From the NCBI GenBank assembly GCA_050480245.1, contig JBCNEQ010000026.1: 64,000 nucleotides of DNA, one strand, 5' to 3'. The notes beneath the pieces were generated by a model. That model was not told the origin of the DNA and searched no databases. It worked only from the letters and a program-made list of their open reading frames with translations. Positions 15,091-22,988 of this stretch are shown piece after piece. The position numbers and the translations under genes were made by a program. Within the stretch, counting starts at the first letter, position 1. The number at the start of each line of letters is the position of its first letter. Source of the stretch: Anoxybacillus sp050480245. Its GTDB lineage: Bacteria; Bacillota; Bacilli; Bacillales; Anoxybacillaceae.

Positions 15091-15973
15091 CACCCTTCGT
15101 CGTCATTTTCGCGAAAGTTTAAAAAGTCTCGGACGGAACGGTTGGATGACGTTTGCGTCCATTAGTGCTGTAACTGTGACGCTGTTGCTCGTCGGTGTGT
15201 TTCTCGTCATTATGCTCAATATCCAACATATTACGAAACAAATTGAGCACGACGTCGAAATTCGTGTACATGTCGATTTAAGCGCAACAGAGACGGATAA
15301 AGACGCGCTCCGGGCAAAACTTGAAGCCCTTTCCGGTGTAGAAAAAGTAACCTACTCATCAAAAGATGAAGAGCTACAAAAATTGATTGAAAGCTTTGGA
15401 GAAGATGGTCAATCGTTTCGTCTATTTGAACAAGACAACCCGTTAAGTGACGTATTTATTGTGAAAGCAAAAAATCCGCTTGATACAGAAAAAATCGCAA
15501 AGCAAATTGAAACGTTTCCGTCAGTTGGGAAAGTGAAATACGGAAAAGGGCAAATCGAAAAGCTATTTGCCGCGACGAAAACGATTCGCAACGCCGGCGT
15601 GGCGCTAATAGTTGGATTGTTATTTACAGCGATGTTTCTCATCTCAAATACAATTAAAATTACGATTTTTGCCCGCCGTCGCGAAATTGAGATTATGAGA
15701 TTAGTAGGCGCGACAAACGGGTTTATTCGTTGGCCGTTTTTCCTTGAAGGATTGTGGCTTGGCGTTTTTGGTTCCGTTGTTCCGATTGTTATCGTTCTTT
15801 CCGCTTACTCGTACGTATTTGATTTATTATATCCAAAGTTGAAAGATACATTTTTTCAACTTCTTCCGTTCTATCCGTTCGCATGGCAATTGGCGGCTGT
15901 GCTCGTGTTGTTAGGCGCATGCATCGGCATATGGGGAAGTTTGATGTCCGTCAGACGATTTTTAAAAGTATAG
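15080..15973 (+). CDS. ftsX: Cell-division ABC transporter permease FtsX
   Basis: A 297-residue membrane protein with one N-terminal transmembrane segment (about 22-47), an extracellular domain (about 50-165) that contacts murein hydrolases, and three C-terminal transmembrane segments (about 172-295), the standard FtsX topology. It forms the complex with FtsE encoded just upstream and overlapping. The following gene encodes an M23 hydrolase with coiled coils, a plausible direct target of the FtsEX complex. Confidence 0.96.
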   Translation: MTLNTLRRHFRESLKSLGRNGWMTFASISAVTVTLLLVGVFLVIMLNIQHITKQIEHDVEIRVHVDLSATETDKDALRAKLEALSGVEKVTYSSKDEELQKLIESFGEDGQSFRLFEQDNPLSDVFIVKAKNPLDTEKIAKQIETFPSVGKVKYGKGQIEKLFAATKTIRNAGVALIVGLLFTAMFLISNTIKITIFARRREIEIMRLVGATNGFIRWPFFLEGLWLGVFGSVVPIVIVLSAYSYVFDLLYPKLKDTFFQLLPFYPFAWQLAAVLVLLGACIGIWGSLMSVRRFLKV

Positions 15974-15990
15974 AAAGAGGGGGTTTTACG

Positions 15991-17256
15991 GTGCGAAAAA
16001 GATGGGGAACGATCACAGCAACGATGCTGCTGCTTGTTTCAAGCGTTGCTGCGCCTGCCTATGCAGTAACGAAGCGCGACATTCAAGAAAAGAAACATGA
16101 AATTGAAAACGTGCAACAAAAGCAGTCATCAATTGAAAGTAAACTAGAGCAGTCGCAACAAGAAATTGATCGGTTAAAAGCTGAACAAGAAAAAGTGAAT
16201 GCAGAAATCAAAAAGCTTGATTTAGCTGTGGAAGAAACGAGCGCCAACATTCGTGCGAAACAGCAAAATATTGAAGAAACGAAACAACAAATTGTTTCGC
16301 TGAGAAAAGAAATTGAGGAAGTCATCGCGCGCATTGAACAGCGCAATGCATTGTTGAAAGAGCGCGCACGTTCATTACAGGAAAGCGGCGGTGTAGTAAG
16401 CTATTTAGACGTATTGCTCGGGGCGAAAAGCTTTAGCGATTTTATTGATCGAATGAGTGCGGTGGCGACCATTTTTGAGGCGGATCGTCAAATTATTAAA
16501 GAACAAGAAGCAGATAAAGAGTTAAAGGAAGCGAAAGAAAACGAATTGAACGACAACTTAGTACGTTTGCAAGAACAGCTTAATGAACTGCAAAAGTTAA
16601 AACAAACGTTAAACGAGCAAATTGCGGCAAAAGAAAAATTAATGGCGCTGTTAAAAGAACAACAAAAGCATGAAGAAGAAAAACAGCTCGCGTTAGAAGA
16701 AGAAAAAGAGTTGCTTGAAAAACAAGAAGCTGCGATGAAAAACCAATTACAAGAAATGATTCGCCGCCAAAAGGAGCAAGAAGCAGCGCGCAAACGTGCG
16801 TTATCTAGCCGTGGATCGTCTGAAAGCAGTTCAGGTAGCTTGCCGCCTGTGTCCGACGGTGCGTTTATGCGTCCAGCAAACGGTCCAATTACATCGACAT
16901 TTGGGCCACGTTGGGGTGAATTCCATTACGGCATTGACATTGGTAAACGCGGTGCGAGCGTTCCTGTCGTTGCGGCAGCTGACGGTTACGTCTATCGCTC
17001 ATACTATTCATCAAGCTATGGAAACGTTATTTTTATTATGCATTACATTAATGGACAAATATACACGACGGTATATGCTCACCTAGAATCACGCCTTGTC
17101 GGTGAAGGGCAAAACGTGAGCAAAGGACAAATGATTGGCTATATGGGCAATACGGGACGTTCATTCGGTGCACACTTGCATTTTGAATTGCATCGTGGAC
17201 TTTGGAATGCATCAAAATCGAATGCCGTAGACCCAATGCAATACGTTCCGTTTTAA
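15991..17256 (+). CDS. M23 peptidoglycan endopeptidase with N-terminal coiled coil
   Basis: A 421-residue secreted protein: signal peptide (residues 1-25, ending APAYAVTK), a long coiled coil (about 28-270) of the PcsB/CwlO/EnvC kind, a low-complexity Ser/Gly linker, and a LytM/M23 domain (about 295-421). The zinc-site motifs are intact (HYGIDIG and HLHFE), so it is likely an active endopeptidase rather than an EnvC-like activator. GTG start 15991 with ribosome binding site agaggggg, 17 bp after ftsX, implies one operon. The arrangement suggests the hydrolase is controlled by FtsEX through its coiled coil, as known for PcsB and CwlO (inference). Confidence 0.93.
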   Translation: MRKRWGTITATMLLLVSSVAAPAYAVTKRDIQEKKHEIENVQQKQSSIESKLEQSQQEIDRLKAEQEKVNAEIKKLDLAVEETSANIRAKQQNIEETKQQIVSLRKEIEEVIARIEQRNALLKERARSLQESGGVVSYLDVLLGAKSFSDFIDRMSAVATIFEADRQIIKEQEADKELKEAKENELNDNLVRLQEQLNELQKLKQTLNEQIAAKEKLMALLKEQQKHEEEKQLALEEEKELLEKQEAAMKNQLQEMIRRQKEQEAARKRALSSRGSSESSSGSLPPVSDGAFMRPANGPITSTFGPRWGEFHYGIDIGKRGASVPVVAAADGYVYRSYYSSSYGNVIFIMHYINGQIYTTVYAHLESRLVGEGQNVSKGQMIGYMGNTGRSFGAHLHFELHRGLWNASKSNAVDPMQYVPF

Positions 17257-17282
17257 AGCACAGCTTGTCTGCTGTGCTTTTG
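17255..17282 (+). terminator. Terminator of the ftsEX-M23 operon
   Basis: Stem aaagcacagc (17255-17264) with gctgtgcttt (17271-17280), beginning at the stop codon, with a short T run. Confidence 0.8.
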
Positions 17283-17375
17283 CGCATTAGTTGAGAAAAT
17301 CAGACGTTCGGTGTAAAATAAATACATCTTCATAAGTTATGAACGGTACAAGCTATTCATATAATGAAAGCAAAC

Positions 17376-17403
17376 AGGCATCGCACACGGTGTGATGCCT
17401 TTC
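17376..17403 (+). terminator. Hairpin in the ctpB leader (terminator or attenuator)
   Basis: An 11-bp stem (17376-17386 with 17390-17400, one G-T pair), ACG loop and short TTT tail, lying between a TATAAT (17359-17364) and the ctpB ribosome binding site. It could reduce read-through into ctpB. Confidence 0.5.
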
Positions 17404-17430
17404 ATGTATCGAAGGGTGAGGAGGCAAAAC

Positions 17431-18867
17431 ATGAACAAAAAAACAATCGCAGCACTAATGATCTTATCGATGCTATTCGGATCAGGCGTGACGTATGTCG
17501 GAATGCAGTCGCTTTCTTCCGAGACATCGACGATTACGATCGATATGCCAACGCCAACGGAGAAGTCATCGAACGAGGAATTAAAAAAAATTGAACAAGC
17601 ATACAGCATGATTAAACAAAAATATGTTCAAGACGTAGATGACGAGCAGCTAATTGATGGTGCGATTCAAGGAATGATTGCGACGCTAAAAGACCCATAC
17701 TCCGTTTATATGGATAAAGAAACAGCGGAGCGGTTTAACGAATCGCTCGATTCCTCTTTTGAAGGCATCGGCGCGGAAGTAAGTATGGTTGACGGCAAAG
17801 TGACGATCGTTGCCCCATTTAAAGGGTCGCCTGCAGAAAAAGCTGGGCTTCGTCCAAATGATCAAATTATTAAAGTGAACGGCGAAAGTTTAGAAGGGCT
17901 TGACTTATATGAAGCGGTATTAAAAATTCGTGGGAAAAAAGGAACGGTCGCTCGTTTGGAAGTCATTCGTCCGGGGGTAAGCGGCGTATTAACGATTGAA
18001 GTCGTCCGCGATGAAATCCCAATTGAAACGGTATATGCGTCAACAAAAGAAGTAAACGGGAAGCAAATTGGTTATATTGAAATTACATCATTTGCCGAAA
18101 AAACAGCAGAAGATTTTAAAAAGAAGTTATCCGAGTTTGAGAAAAAAGGAATCGCAGGGCTCATTATCGACGTGCGCGGCAATCCGGGAGGGTATTTACA
18201 AAGCGTGGAAGATATTTTAAAAGATCTTGTTCCGAAAGATAAACCGTACGTGCAAATTGAAGAACGCGATGGCGATAAACAACGCTTCTTCTCCAATATA
18301 ACGAAGAAAAAAGATTATCCAATTGTTGTGCTTATTGATAACGGAAGCGCCTCGGCATCAGAAATTTTAGCCGCAGCGTTAAAAGAAGCAGGCGGCTATC
18401 CGCTTGTCGGTGAAAAAACGTTCGGAAAAGGGACGGTACAACAAGCGTTGCCGATGGATGACGGCAGCCATATTAAATTAACGCTATATAAATGGCTAAC
18501 ACCGAACGGAAATTGGATTCATCAAAAAGGCGTTGAACCGGATGTGAAAGTAAAACAGCCTGACTTTTTCTATGCTCATCCGCTTCAAATCGATAAGCCG
18601 TTGGCATATGACATGAACAACGAACAAGTGAAAAGCGCACAACAAATGTTAAAAGGTCTCGGTTTTGACCCGGGTCGCGAAGATGGCTACTTCAGCAAAC
18701 AGACCGAGCAAGCTGTTCAATCGTTCCAAAAAGCGAACGGCTTACAAGTGACAGGAAAAATTGATAAACAAACAGCGAATATGTTGCAAACAAAAGTGAT
18801 GGAAGCGGTTCGTGACGAACGATATGACGAGCAATTGAAAAAAGCATTACAGCTTATTGCGAAATAA
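17431..18867 (+). CDS. ctpB: Carboxy-terminal processing serine protease CtpB (S41 family)
   Basis: A 478-residue secreted or membrane-anchored protease. N-terminal hydrophobic anchor (AALMILSMLFGSGVTYVG), a PDZ domain (about 90-180), the S41 protease core with catalytic Ser in NGSASASEIL and Lys in GEKTFGKGTVQ, and a C-terminal peptidoglycan-binding domain (about 390-450, MLKGLGFDPGREDGYF). In B. subtilis CtpB cleaves SpoIVFA, and so triggers pro-SigmaK processing during sporulation. Start at ATG 17431 behind gtgaggagg; the upstream in-frame ATGs lie in the leader hairpin. Length equals the B. subtilis protein. Confidence 0.95.
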   Translation: MNKKTIAALMILSMLFGSGVTYVGMQSLSSETSTITIDMPTPTEKSSNEELKKIEQAYSMIKQKYVQDVDDEQLIDGAIQGMIATLKDPYSVYMDKETAERFNESLDSSFEGIGAEVSMVDGKVTIVAPFKGSPAEKAGLRPNDQIIKVNGESLEGLDLYEAVLKIRGKKGTVARLEVIRPGVSGVLTIEVVRDEIPIETVYASTKEVNGKQIGYIEITSFAEKTAEDFKKKLSEFEKKGIAGLIIDVRGNPGGYLQSVEDILKDLVPKDKPYVQIEERDGDKQRFFSNITKKKDYPIVVLIDNGSASASEILAAALKEAGGYPLVGEKTFGKGTVQQALPMDDGSHIKLTLYKWLTPNGNWIHQKGVEPDVKVKQPDFFYAHPLQIDKPLAYDMNNEQVKSAQQMLKGLGFDPGREDGYFSKQTEQAVQSFQKANGLQVTGKIDKQTANMLQTKVMEAVRDERYDEQLKKALQLIAK

Positions 18868-18871
18868 AAAG

Positions 18872-18906
18872 GTCCCCCTGTCCGTTTTGAAGGCAGGGGG
18901 ACACTT
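18872..18906. terminator. Terminator between convergent ctpB and racA-like genes
   Basis: Stem gtccccctg (18872-18880) with cagggggac (18894-18902), A-rich to the left and TTTT to the right; usable in both directions. Confidence 0.85.
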
Positions 18907-19332
18907 TTATAAAAAGAGGCTAATAATGCTACGTCGTGTTTGTTTTGGTTGCTCATGAACAAGTTTCGTTTGTTGTTGATGTTCGAGGTCAACAATTCGT
19001 CGCTCGAGCCGTTGGATGTATTGGAGCATGTCTTCTATTTCGCGGCGATGTTGTAGCAATTGAAAAGAGACAACGTCATCTGCTTTTTGATCAACTTTTC
19101 GTTCAAGTTCGTTTAATCGCTGTTCGACTTCTTCCCATTCGACATGTTCTTTTTCCTCTTCATCGATGCCGAGAAACTTATATTTTTCTAATTGTTCGAT
19201 CGCTTCGTTCGTAAATACGTAATGTCCTGCTTCATTTTTTGTGCATGGAATGTTATATTTTTTCACCCAGCGTTGCACCGTTTTTGTCGATACCCCAAGT
19301 CGTTTCGCGACAGCGCTCGTTTTTAACTCCAT
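18907..19332 (-). CDS. racA: RacA-like MerR-type DNA-binding coiled-coil protein
   Basis: A 141-residue protein: an N-terminal MerR-like helix-turn-helix (TSAVAKRLGVSTKTVQRWVKKY), a wing (NEAGHYVFTNEAIEQLE), and a coiled coil from about residue 65 to 120, ending in a basic/hydrophobic tail RRSIISLFL. This architecture matches RacA, which binds chromosomal sites near the origin and anchors them at the cell pole via DivIVA during sporulation. It is shorter than B. subtilis RacA (184). Adjacency to minJ, another DivIVA-linked polar gene, fits. A different MerR-like regulator cannot be excluded. Confidence 0.65.
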   Translation of the reverse strand: MELKTSAVAKRLGVSTKTVQRWVKKYNIPCTKNEAGHYVFTNEAIEQLEKYKFLGIDEEEKEHVEWEEVEQRLNELERKVDQKADDVVSFQLLQHRREIEDMLQYIQRLERRIVDLEHQQQTKLVHEQPKQTRRSIISLFL

Positions 19333-19511
19333 TGTTCCACGCTCCTTTCAAATCATATATGAAAAAACAGTTAGACGCTTTTTATGAAATTCCTTGTATG
19401 TTGACAAAACTAGTGTTGATTCGGCAAAAAAAGTGAATTTTCGTCAACCATAAATGCTTGGATTTTGTTACAATACAAAATAGACCACCCGAAAAAATGG
19501 AGTTGATGGAA

Positions 19512-20678
19512 ATGGAAGTATGGGGACTAGAATGGTTGAAAGCGCTCGGGACGTTTTGGCTGCAACCGTTGTTATATTATGCAATCATATTTGCATGGTT
19601 TATTGGCTGGCGTCGTGTGCAACGCGAAAGACGGGATTTTCATACACGCGTTTATCGCTCATCGCTTGAGCTGCGTGCACTCATTCGCTCACGCAGTTGG
19701 CTTGCCATTGTTTTTTCAATTGTAACCGTTGGCGTTGGACTTGTCATTCCGAATGATACGCTCGTTTTTTGGACGATTGTGACGATCGTATGCAGCTTTA
19801 TGATGCAGCTCCGGCTTTTATCGGCTGCATATATCGGGAGCATCGTCATATTTACTATTAGTTTTTTTGCGCAAACGGAGTGGGCGAAGCCATTTTTTGA
19901 TCGTTTTTTCCCGCATATGACGGAAACAAATGTGACTGCCGTCGCGCTTTTAATCGGGTTGCTTTTGTTTATCGAAATGTGGCTCGTTTACCGTGAAGGA
20001 GCAGAGCTTAGCTCGCCGCGGCTTGTAACGAGCAAGCGGGGACTTGTCATCGGTGAACAAATGATGCAACGTCTTTGGCTCGTACCTTTTATTATTCCTG
20101 TGCCAGGAGAGGGAGTGACGCCGTTTGCGGCGTGGTGGCCGATCATTTCAGGCGGTGAGACGTATTCGCTCGTTCTCGTGCCGTTTTTACTTGGGTTTTC
20201 CCAACGCGTGCAAACAAACATGCCTACTCATATGGCGAAATGGATCGCAAAGCGCATCGGTTGGCTCGCTACGGTTGTTAGTTTGCTAGCGATTACTAGC
20301 TACTGGTTGAAGCCGCTTGCGATCGTTAGTGCTGTTGTGGCTATTTTATGGAGAGAGTGGATTGCTTTATCAGCAAAGTTGTATGAACAAAAGCGCCCGC
20401 CATATTTTACGAAACGGGCGAATGGGCTTGTCATTTTAGGAGTTTTGCCGGATACGCCCGCACATAAAATGGCACTTTCGGTTGGGGAAGTGATTGTGAA
20501 GGTAAACGGTACACCTGTGGCGACCGAAGATGAATTTTACGCAGCCTTGCAACAAAATCGTGCATTTTGTAAGCTAGAAGTATTAAACGAAAGCGGAGAA
20601 GTTCGCTTTGCACAAACGGCTTTATTTGAAGGGGAACATCACGAACTCGGGCTGTTATTCGTAAGAGATGAGGGATAA
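19512..20678 (+). CDS. minJ: Cell-division topological factor MinJ
   Basis: A 388-residue polytopic membrane protein, about eight hydrophobic segments across residues 10-290, followed by a C-terminal PDZ domain (about 295-385: GLVILGVLPDTPAHKMALSVG then VIVKVNGTPVATEDEFY). MinJ bridges DivIVA and MinD to restrict division to midcell. I choose ATG 19512 (MEVWGLEWLKALGTF) by alignment with the B. subtilis N-terminus; ATGs at 19458, 19497 and 19506 are in frame. Followed directly by csbA, as in B. subtilis (minJ = yvjD). Confidence 0.88.
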   Translation: MEVWGLEWLKALGTFWLQPLLYYAIIFAWFIGWRRVQRERRDFHTRVYRSSLELRALIRSRSWLAIVFSIVTVGVGLVIPNDTLVFWTIVTIVCSFMMQLRLLSAAYIGSIVIFTISFFAQTEWAKPFFDRFFPHMTETNVTAVALLIGLLLFIEMWLVYREGAELSSPRLVTSKRGLVIGEQMMQRLWLVPFIIPVPGEGVTPFAAWWPIISGGETYSLVLVPFLLGFSQRVQTNMPTHMAKWIAKRIGWLATVVSLLAITSYWLKPLAIVSAVVAILWREWIALSAKLYEQKRPPYFTKRANGLVILGVLPDTPAHKMALSVGEVIVKVNGTPVATEDEFYAALQQNRAFCKLEVLNESGEVRFAQTALFEGEHHELGLLFVRDEG

Positions 20679-20679
20679 T

Positions 20680-20904
20680 ATGTGGTTTTTGTTAGCGTTA
20701 ATTGTACCAGCGTTGTTAGTTATTTTATTTACGCGGGTGACGTATAACCATTATGTCGGTACACTGCTTACTGTCGCGTTGCTCGTAGCATCGTATGTGA
20801 AAGGATATACCGATCAATTGCATGAAATTGTTGCTGATATAGCGTCGCTCATCGTCGGATTTTTGTATGCTAAACGAATGGTAGAAAAGCAAAAACAATC
20901 GTAA
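20680..20904 (+). CDS. csbA: CsbA family small membrane protein
   Basis: A 74-residue protein with two or three hydrophobic segments (WFLLALIVPALLVILFTRVTY, TLLTVALLVASYVKG, IASLIVGFLYAKRMV). It matches B. subtilis CsbA, a SigB-controlled protein of unknown function encoded before uvrB. Start at ATG 20680 with aggga upstream; it begins immediately after the minJ stop codon. Confidence 0.88.
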   Translation: MWFLLALIVPALLVILFTRVTYNHYVGTLLTVALLVASYVKGYTDQLHEIVADIASLIVGFLYAKRMVEKQKQS

Positions 20905-20930
20905 ACCTGTCCAAATGGGCAGGTTTTTTC
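20904..20930 (+). terminator. minJ-csbA terminator
   Basis: Stem aacctgtcc (20904-20912) with gggcaggtt (20917-20925, one G-T), then a T run. Confidence 0.9.
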
Positions 20931-20932
20931 AT

Positions 20933-20946
20933 AGAATATTTGTTCG
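20933..20946 (+). promoter_or_regulatory. Likely LexA (DinR) box of the uvrBA operon
   Basis: GAATATTTGTTCG matches the Bacillus SOS box (CGAAC-N4-GTTCG) with mismatches only in the left arm (AGAAT instead of CGAAC). uvrBA is a known LexA target, and the site is placed upstream of the putative -10 (TACAAT, 20977-20982). Confidence 0.6.
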
Positions 20947-21011
20947 TATTTTTCGCTTTTCGGTTTCGTCATATGGTACAATGAAAATAGAAATGAAGTG
21001 GAGGGAAGAAT

Positions 21012-22985
21012 GTGGACGCCTTTCAATTAGTATCCGCTTATAAGCCGCAGGGCGATCAGCCGAAAGCGATCGCGAAGCTTGTCGAAGGCATTCAGCAAGG
21101 AAAAAAGCATCAAACGTTGCTTGGAGCAACGGGAACGGGAAAAACGTTTACGATTTCAAACGTCATTCAACAAGTGAATAAACCGACGTTAGTGATCGCC
21201 CATAATAAAACGTTAGCAGGGCAATTATATAGCGAGTTTAAACAATTTTTTCCGCATAACGCGGTCGAATATTTTGTCAGCTATTATGATTATTATCAGC
21301 CGGAAGCATACGTTCCGCAAACAGATACGTATATTGAAAAAGATGCAAGCATTAATGACGAAATTGATAAATTGCGCCATTCCGCAACGTCTGCGCTGTT
21401 TGAAAGACGCGACGTCATTATTGTTGCAAGCGTTTCGTGTATTTATGGTTTAGGTTCTCCAGAAGAATATCGCGAACTTGTCGTTTCGCTTCGCGTCGGC
21501 ATGGAAATCGAGCGCGATCATTTGTTGCGCCGACTTGTCGACATTCAATATGAACGAAACGATATTGATTTTCGCCGCGGAACGTTTCGGGTGCGCGGAG
21601 ATGTCGTCGAAATTTTCCCTGCCTCACGCGATGAGCATTGTATTCGTATTGAGTTTTTTGGTGATGAAATTGAGCGCATTCGCGAAGTGGATGCACTCAC
21701 AGGACATGTGATGGCAGAGCGAGAACATGTGGCGATTTTCCCAGCATCCCACTTCGTTACGCGCGAAGAAAAAATGAAGCTGGCCATTGAAAATATTGAA
21801 AAGGAATTAGAAGAGCGGCTTGGCGAGCTGCGTGAACAAGGAAAATTGCTTGAAGCGCAGCGATTAGAGCAACGGACGCGCTACGATATTGAAATGATGA
21901 AGGAAATGGGATTTTGTTCAGGCATTGAAAACTATTCACGTCATTTGACGTTGCGTCCACCAGGCTCAACGCCTTATACATTATTAGATTATTTTCCTGA
22001 CGACTTTTTAATCGTCATTGACGAATCGCATGTGACGTTGCCGCAAATTCGCGGCATGTATAACGGTGACAAAGCGAGAAAAGAAGTGCTTGTTGAACAT
22101 GGTTTCCGTTTGCCGTCGGCACTTGATAACCGTCCGTTGACGTTTGAAGAATTTGAACAAAAAGTGAATCAAGTGATTTACGTATCTGCGACACCAGGTC
22201 CGTATGAGCTTGAACATTGTCCAGAAGTCGTTGAACAAATTATTCGTCCGACAGGATTGTTAGATCCGACGATTGATGTGCGACCAATTGCAGGGCAAAT
22301 TGACGATTTAGTCGATGAAATTCAAAAGCGCATTGCTCGCAAAGAACGCACGCTTGTGACGACGTTGACGAAAAAAATGGCGGAAGATTTAACCGATTAT
22401 TTAAAAGATATCGGCATTCAAGTGGCGTATTTGCATTCGGAAATTAAGACGCTAGAACGAATTGAAATTATTCGTGATTTACGATTAGGCAAATATGATG
22501 TGCTCGTCGGCATTAACTTATTGCGGGAAGGGCTCGATATTCCAGAAGTATCGCTTGTTGCTATTTTAGATGCCGATAAAGAAGGATTTTTACGTTCTGA
22601 ACGTTCACTCATTCAAACGATTGGACGGGCGGCGCGCAATGCGAATGGGCATGTCATTATGTATGCCGATACGATCACGAAATCGATGGAAATTGCGATC
22701 AATGAAACGAAGCGGCGCCGCGCCATTCAAGAAGCGTATAACCGTGAGCATGGCATCGTGCCAAAAACGATTCAAAAAGACATTCCAGATGTCATTCGCG
22801 CCACATTTGCCGCGGAAGAAAAAGAAGCGTATGAAACGAAAGATGTCCGTCATTTATCAAAAGAAGAGCGCCTTGCGCTTATTGCCAAACTCGAACAAGA
22901 AATGAAAGAAGCAGCCAAAGCTCTTCATTTTGAACGTGCTGCCGAACTGCGCGATCTCATTTTAGAATTGAAAGCGGAGGTGTAA
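21012..22985 (+). CDS. uvrB: Excinuclease ABC subunit B
   Basis: A 657-residue damage-verification helicase of nucleotide excision repair. Walker A is GATGTGKT near the N-terminus; the damage-probing beta-hairpin is seen as VSYYDYYQPEAYVPQTDTYIEKD-type sequence around residues 90-115; helicase motifs include DESHVTLPQ and QTIGRAARN; the C-terminal UVR helix pair (about 620-657, LEQEMKEAAKALHFERAAELRD) binds UvrC. GTG start 21012 behind ggaggga. uvrA follows after 3 bp, so UvrB and UvrA are co-translated. Confidence 0.98.
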   Translation: MDAFQLVSAYKPQGDQPKAIAKLVEGIQQGKKHQTLLGATGTGKTFTISNVIQQVNKPTLVIAHNKTLAGQLYSEFKQFFPHNAVEYFVSYYDYYQPEAYVPQTDTYIEKDASINDEIDKLRHSATSALFERRDVIIVASVSCIYGLGSPEEYRELVVSLRVGMEIERDHLLRRLVDIQYERNDIDFRRGTFRVRGDVVEIFPASRDEHCIRIEFFGDEIERIREVDALTGHVMAEREHVAIFPASHFVTREEKMKLAIENIEKELEERLGELREQGKLLEAQRLEQRTRYDIEMMKEMGFCSGIENYSRHLTLRPPGSTPYTLLDYFPDDFLIVIDESHVTLPQIRGMYNGDKARKEVLVEHGFRLPSALDNRPLTFEEFEQKVNQVIYVSATPGPYELEHCPEVVEQIIRPTGLLDPTIDVRPIAGQIDDLVDEIQKRIARKERTLVTTLTKKMAEDLTDYLKDIGIQVAYLHSEIKTLERIEIIRDLRLGKYDVLVGINLLREGLDIPEVSLVAILDADKEGFLRSERSLIQTIGRAARNANGHVIMYADTITKSMEIAINETKRRRAIQEAYNREHGIVPKTIQKDIPDVIRATFAAEEKEAYETKDVRHLSKEERLALIAKLEQEMKEAAKALHFERAAELRDLILELKAEV

Positions 22986-22988
22986 CGA

